A stretch of DNA of 64,000 nt from Streptomyces poonensis (GTDB lineage: Bacteria; Actinomycetota; Actinomycetes; Streptomycetales; Streptomycetaceae): assembly GCF_014650915.1 (NCBI RefSeq), contig NZ_BMVW01000007.1, positions 1-64,000 on the forward strand. The letters run 5' to 3'. Below the pieces are notes generated by a model. The model was not told the DNA's origin. It saw nothing but the letters and a program-made list of their open reading frames with translations, and ran no database searches. This document shows, in pieces, positions 61,968-64,000 of the stretch (the first letter of the stretch is position 1; every line of letters starts with the position of its first letter). Made by a program: the position numbers and the translations under genes.

Positions 61968-62739
61968 CCGGGGCCGTGACCGGGGACGGTGTTCTGCGCC
62001 GGTACCGGTACAGGGCGCGCCCCTCGGCCCGGTACCACTGGTGCGCCATCACCACCGCCGCCGCGATCTCGACCAGGTCCCCGCCGTAGTACATGAGCTG
62101 CGACGCCAGGTGCAGGTCCGCCGCCGTGTACGCCGTGCCGGGCGGACCGGCGGCCCACAGACTCCTGGCGAGTACGGAGTGGGCCGCGGCGGCGGCGAGG
62201 AGGGTCCCGGCGCGCAGCGGGAGCCCGGGGCGGTGCCGCAGCGGGTCCAGGGCCAGCACCGAGAACGCGAACAGCGTCCCGGCGGTGAAGAGGTGCGCGT
62301 ACAGCAACGGACTGTGGTGCACGCCGGCCGGCAGCGGGGCCCGGTACAGCAGCCACAGCCCGCCGACGTCGATGACGGCCGCGACCGGCGGGAGGACGAG
62401 GAAGCGCACCGCCCCCGTGCCCGTCAGCGCCACCAGCCCGCGCCGCACCGCGACGGGTACGGTCCGCAGGGCCAGTGTGACCGGCCGGGCCAGCACGACC
62501 AGGAGCGGGGCCACCATGCCCGCGCCGAGGTGCGCGACCGTGTGCGCGGTGAACGGGGGCAGGTACGACCCCCAGGGCACCGCGACCGAGCAGACCAGCA
62601 CGGCCCCGCCCAGCCAGCAGACGGCGTCCCGGCCCCGTGCCCACGTGTCACCGCGCCGCCGCAGCAGGCCGGCGGCGTACGTGTACAGCGCGCAGCACAG
62701 GGCGGCGGAGACGGCGACGGCGGCGACGGCGGCGGTCAT
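61930..62739 (-). CDS. Cytochrome c oxidase assembly protein CtaG-like
   Basis: A 269-aa membrane protein of the Caa3/CtaG family, with about seven hydrophobic segments (start MTAAVAAVAVSAALCCALYT; LGGAVLVCSVAVPWG; HTVAHLGAGMVAPLLVVLA; DLHLASQLMYYGGDLVEI). Conserved His in TAHTVAHL and HHSPLLYAHLF could bind copper. The last 25 residues are Pro-rich. It is coupled with the DUF2243 gene (4-bp overlap). In this family the role is copper delivery to the oxidase. Confidence 0.9.
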   Translation of the reverse strand: MTAAVAAVAVSAALCCALYTYAAGLLRRRGDTWARGRDAVCWLGGAVLVCSVAVPWGSYLPPFTAHTVAHLGAGMVAPLLVVLARPVTLALRTVPVAVRRGLVALTGTGAVRFLVLPPVAAVIDVGGLWLLYRAPLPAGVHHSPLLYAHLFTAGTLFAFSVLALDPLRHRPGLPLRAGTLLAAAAAHSVLARSLWAAGPPGTAYTAADLHLASQLMYYGGDLVEIAAAVVMAHQWYRAEGRALYRYRRRTPSPVTAPVTAPVPPPPPAP

Positions 62740-63239
62740 GGCCGGGCGCCGCCCGCGTGGGCTTTCGCCCGGGCGCGGCGCGCCCGCAGCCACAGTGCCG
62801 CCCCGGCGGCCAGGAACAGTACGGCGATTACGTTCCAGGTCCAGTCGTACGGCGCCGGATCGACGCCGTAACGGATCTGGTGCAGGCGCAGCACCTTGTG
62901 CTGGATCGTCCCGTCGTACAGCTGGAAGCCGCCGATGCCGAGGCACACGCCCGACCACCAGGCCGGCCGCAGCAGACCGCCGCGGCGCCGCAGGTCGGCG
63001 TAGAGGAACAGTCCCGCCACCGTCGCCAGCCAGCTGCCCGCGTGGAAGAAGCCGTCCGAGACCAGGCCCACGTCGGAGGTCGACCTGTCGTAGAAGTGAT
63101 GCCAGTGCAGCAGCTGGTGGAAGACGGTCTCGTCCACGAACGCCGCCACCCCGAGCCCGACCAGCAGACCGCCGACCAGCGAACGGCCGCTCAGCGGTCC
63201 GCCGGCACCAGGGGGTGAGGGGGGCATCGAGGACTCCAA
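62736..63239 (-). CDS. DUF2243 membrane protein
   Basis: A 167-aa protein (163 from the alternative ATG at 63227) with four membrane segments and the DUF2243 core FVDETVFHQLLHWHHFYD, SDGFFHAGSWLATVAGLFL and FQLYDGTIQHKVLRLHQIRYG, rich in His. It is regularly coupled to ctaG-like genes, as here, and may help in metal or haem handling. Function not established. Confidence 0.93.
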   Translation of the reverse strand: MESSMPPSPPGAGGPLSGRSLVGGLLVGLGVAAFVDETVFHQLLHWHHFYDRSTSDVGLVSDGFFHAGSWLATVAGLFLYADLRRRGGLLRPAWWSGVCLGIGGFQLYDGTIQHKVLRLHQIRYGVDPAPYDWTWNVIAVLFLAAGAALWLRARRARAKAHAGGARP

Positions 63240-63326
63240 GGCGGTCGGCGGGGCGGTACCGGCCGGGCGGGGCCGACGTGGTCAGGGCCGCCGCCGAGTA
63301 CCCCCGCTTCCGGCGCGGAAACGACG

Positions 63327-64000
63327 TCAGGCGGGGTAAGCGTGCGTCTGGGCGGCCTTGACCGTGGCCCAGACGGTCGCTCCGGGGCGGAGACCCAGTT
63401 CGGCCGCGGCGACCGTGGTCAGATCGGCGGCCAGGGGCAGGTCGCCGGTCAGCGCGGTGCGGATCTGGTCGCCGTGGGTCTCCAGGCCGGTGACCTCGCA
63501 GCGCCAGAGGTTGCGGGCGCTGGACCCGGTGGGGCGGTCCCGGTGGAGGGTGACCGCGCCGGGCGGGAAGGCGACGAAGACCGGGCCGGTGAGGTCCTCG
63601 CTCGTCGTGATCGAGGCGCCGCCGTCGACGTGGACCGTGTGGCCCTCGGCCCGGCCCCGGTACAGGTTGAGGCCGACCAGGTGGGCGATGTAGTCGGTGC
63701 GGGGGCGGCGGGCGATGTCGGAGGGGGTGCCCTCCTGGACGGCGCGGCCGTTCTCGACGACGACGAGACGGTCGGCCAGCACCATGGCGTCCAGCGGGTC
63801 GTGTGTGACGAGGACGGCGACCGCCTCGAACTCGGCCAGGTGGTGGCGGAGCTGGGCGCGGACGTCGAGGCGGGTCCGGGCGTCCAGGGCGGCCAGCGGC
63901 TCGTCGAGGAGGAGCAGGCGCGGGTGGGTGGCCAGGGCGCGGGCGAGGGCGACGCGCTGGGCCTGGCCGCCGGAGAGGCGGCGGGGCTTGGCGCCGGCGT
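63327..64000 (-). CDS. ABC transporter ATP-binding protein, ModC-like (partial)
   Basis: The C-terminal part of an importer ATPase, cut by the window edge. On the minus strand it begins with RRLSGGQAQRVALARALA (signature), then LLLLDEPLAALDART (Walker B), VLVTHDPLDAMVLADRL (H-loop), and a C-terminal TOBE-like domain with VHVDGGASITTSEDLTGPVF. The arrangement and the TOBE fold suggest a molybdate or related anion importer; the permease and binding protein should lie beyond position 64000. Walker A is not in view. Confidence 0.88.
   Translation of the reverse strand, partial: AGAKPRRLSGGQAQRVALARALATHPRLLLLDEPLAALDARTRLDVRAQLRHHLAEFEAVAVLVTHDPLDAMVLADRLVVVENGRAVQEGTPSDIARRPRTDYIAHLVGLNLYRGRAEGHTVHVDGGASITTSEDLTGPVFVAFPPGAVTLHRDRPTGSSARNLWRCEVTGLETHGDQIRTALTGDLPLAADLTTVAAAELGLRPGATVWATVKAAQTHAYPA

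Overview
The window is a piece of a Streptomyces (or very close relative) chromosome. It is GC-rich throughout and carries the sporulation sigma factor BldN with its anti-sigma factor RsbN, the Rex redox repressor heading a rex-hemA-hemC-hemD run, the tiny ribosomal protein bS22, a class I lysyl-tRNA synthetase, and many actinobacterial families (DUF397/DUF5753, DUF3558, DUF2637, BldC-like HTH). It opens on the 3' end of a 5S rRNA gene and is cut on the right inside an ABC-transporter ATPase gene.

Layout. 1-7.4 kb: end of an rRNA operon, HAD hydrolase, MFS transporter, AcuC-type deacetylase, an unassigned conserved protein, a BldC-like HTH protein, bS22, an NAD-dependent epimerase and an acyltransferase. 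7.5-11.7 kb: rsbN, bldN, a SerB-like HAD protein (all minus strand) and a glutaredoxin-like protein. 11.8-17.1 kb: Rex operator and rex-hemA-hemC-hemD, each gene overlapping the next by 4 bp. 17.2-35.9 kb: an accessory block between hemD and hemB, which are normally neighbours in Streptomyces. 35.9-44.4 kb: hemB, hydrolase, secreted and membrane-anchored proteins, a kinase-like protein and an aminotransferase. 44.5-53.8 kb: argS and lysS back to back, a DUF2637 protein, two DUF3558 lipoproteins and rtcB. 53.9-64 kb: YnfA, SDR, AraC regulator, a flavin oxidoreductase pair, a glycosyltransferase, a two-component system, a CtaG/DUF2243 pair and a partial ModC-like ATPase.

The accessory block is the most unusual part. 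It holds four tandem paralogous STAND-type NTPases (about 708-723 aa; P-loop and TPR-like repeats, but no LuxR or other DNA-binding domain at either end). Two small stand-alone SpoIIE/PP2C phosphatases (235 aa each) diverge from NTPase copies 2 and 3. A conserved intergenic block of about 90 bp, with the palindrome TGCTAGCA, lies upstream of all four NTPases. Two scars show how the array grew: a relic of the hemD 3' end between copies 1 and 2, and an in-frame relic of an NmrA-family gene 3' end between copies 3 and 4. I infer that a unit of NTPase / divergent phosphatase / NmrA gene was tandemly duplicated beside hemD and then lost parts. Two of the four NTPases have Asn instead of Asp at the Walker B position. 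The rest of the block is a TetR-controlled NmrA/NTF2-like operon, a WhiJ-type XRE/DUF397 pair next to a frameshifted HATPase gene, a replication-initiator-like HTH protein, a methyltransferase, a glycine-rich-domain-like protein, and an XRE/TPR regulator gene broken by an in-frame TAG whose reading frame runs into hemB.

The conserved parts fit together in known ways. Rex senses NADH/NAD+ and is expected to control the haem genes it heads. RsbN holds BldN inactive, and a candidate ECF promoter before rsbN suggests feedback. The RR/HK, LLM/FMN-reductase and CtaG/DUF2243 pairs are translationally coupled or overlapping. In-frame minisatellites recur in five unrelated genes of the window.
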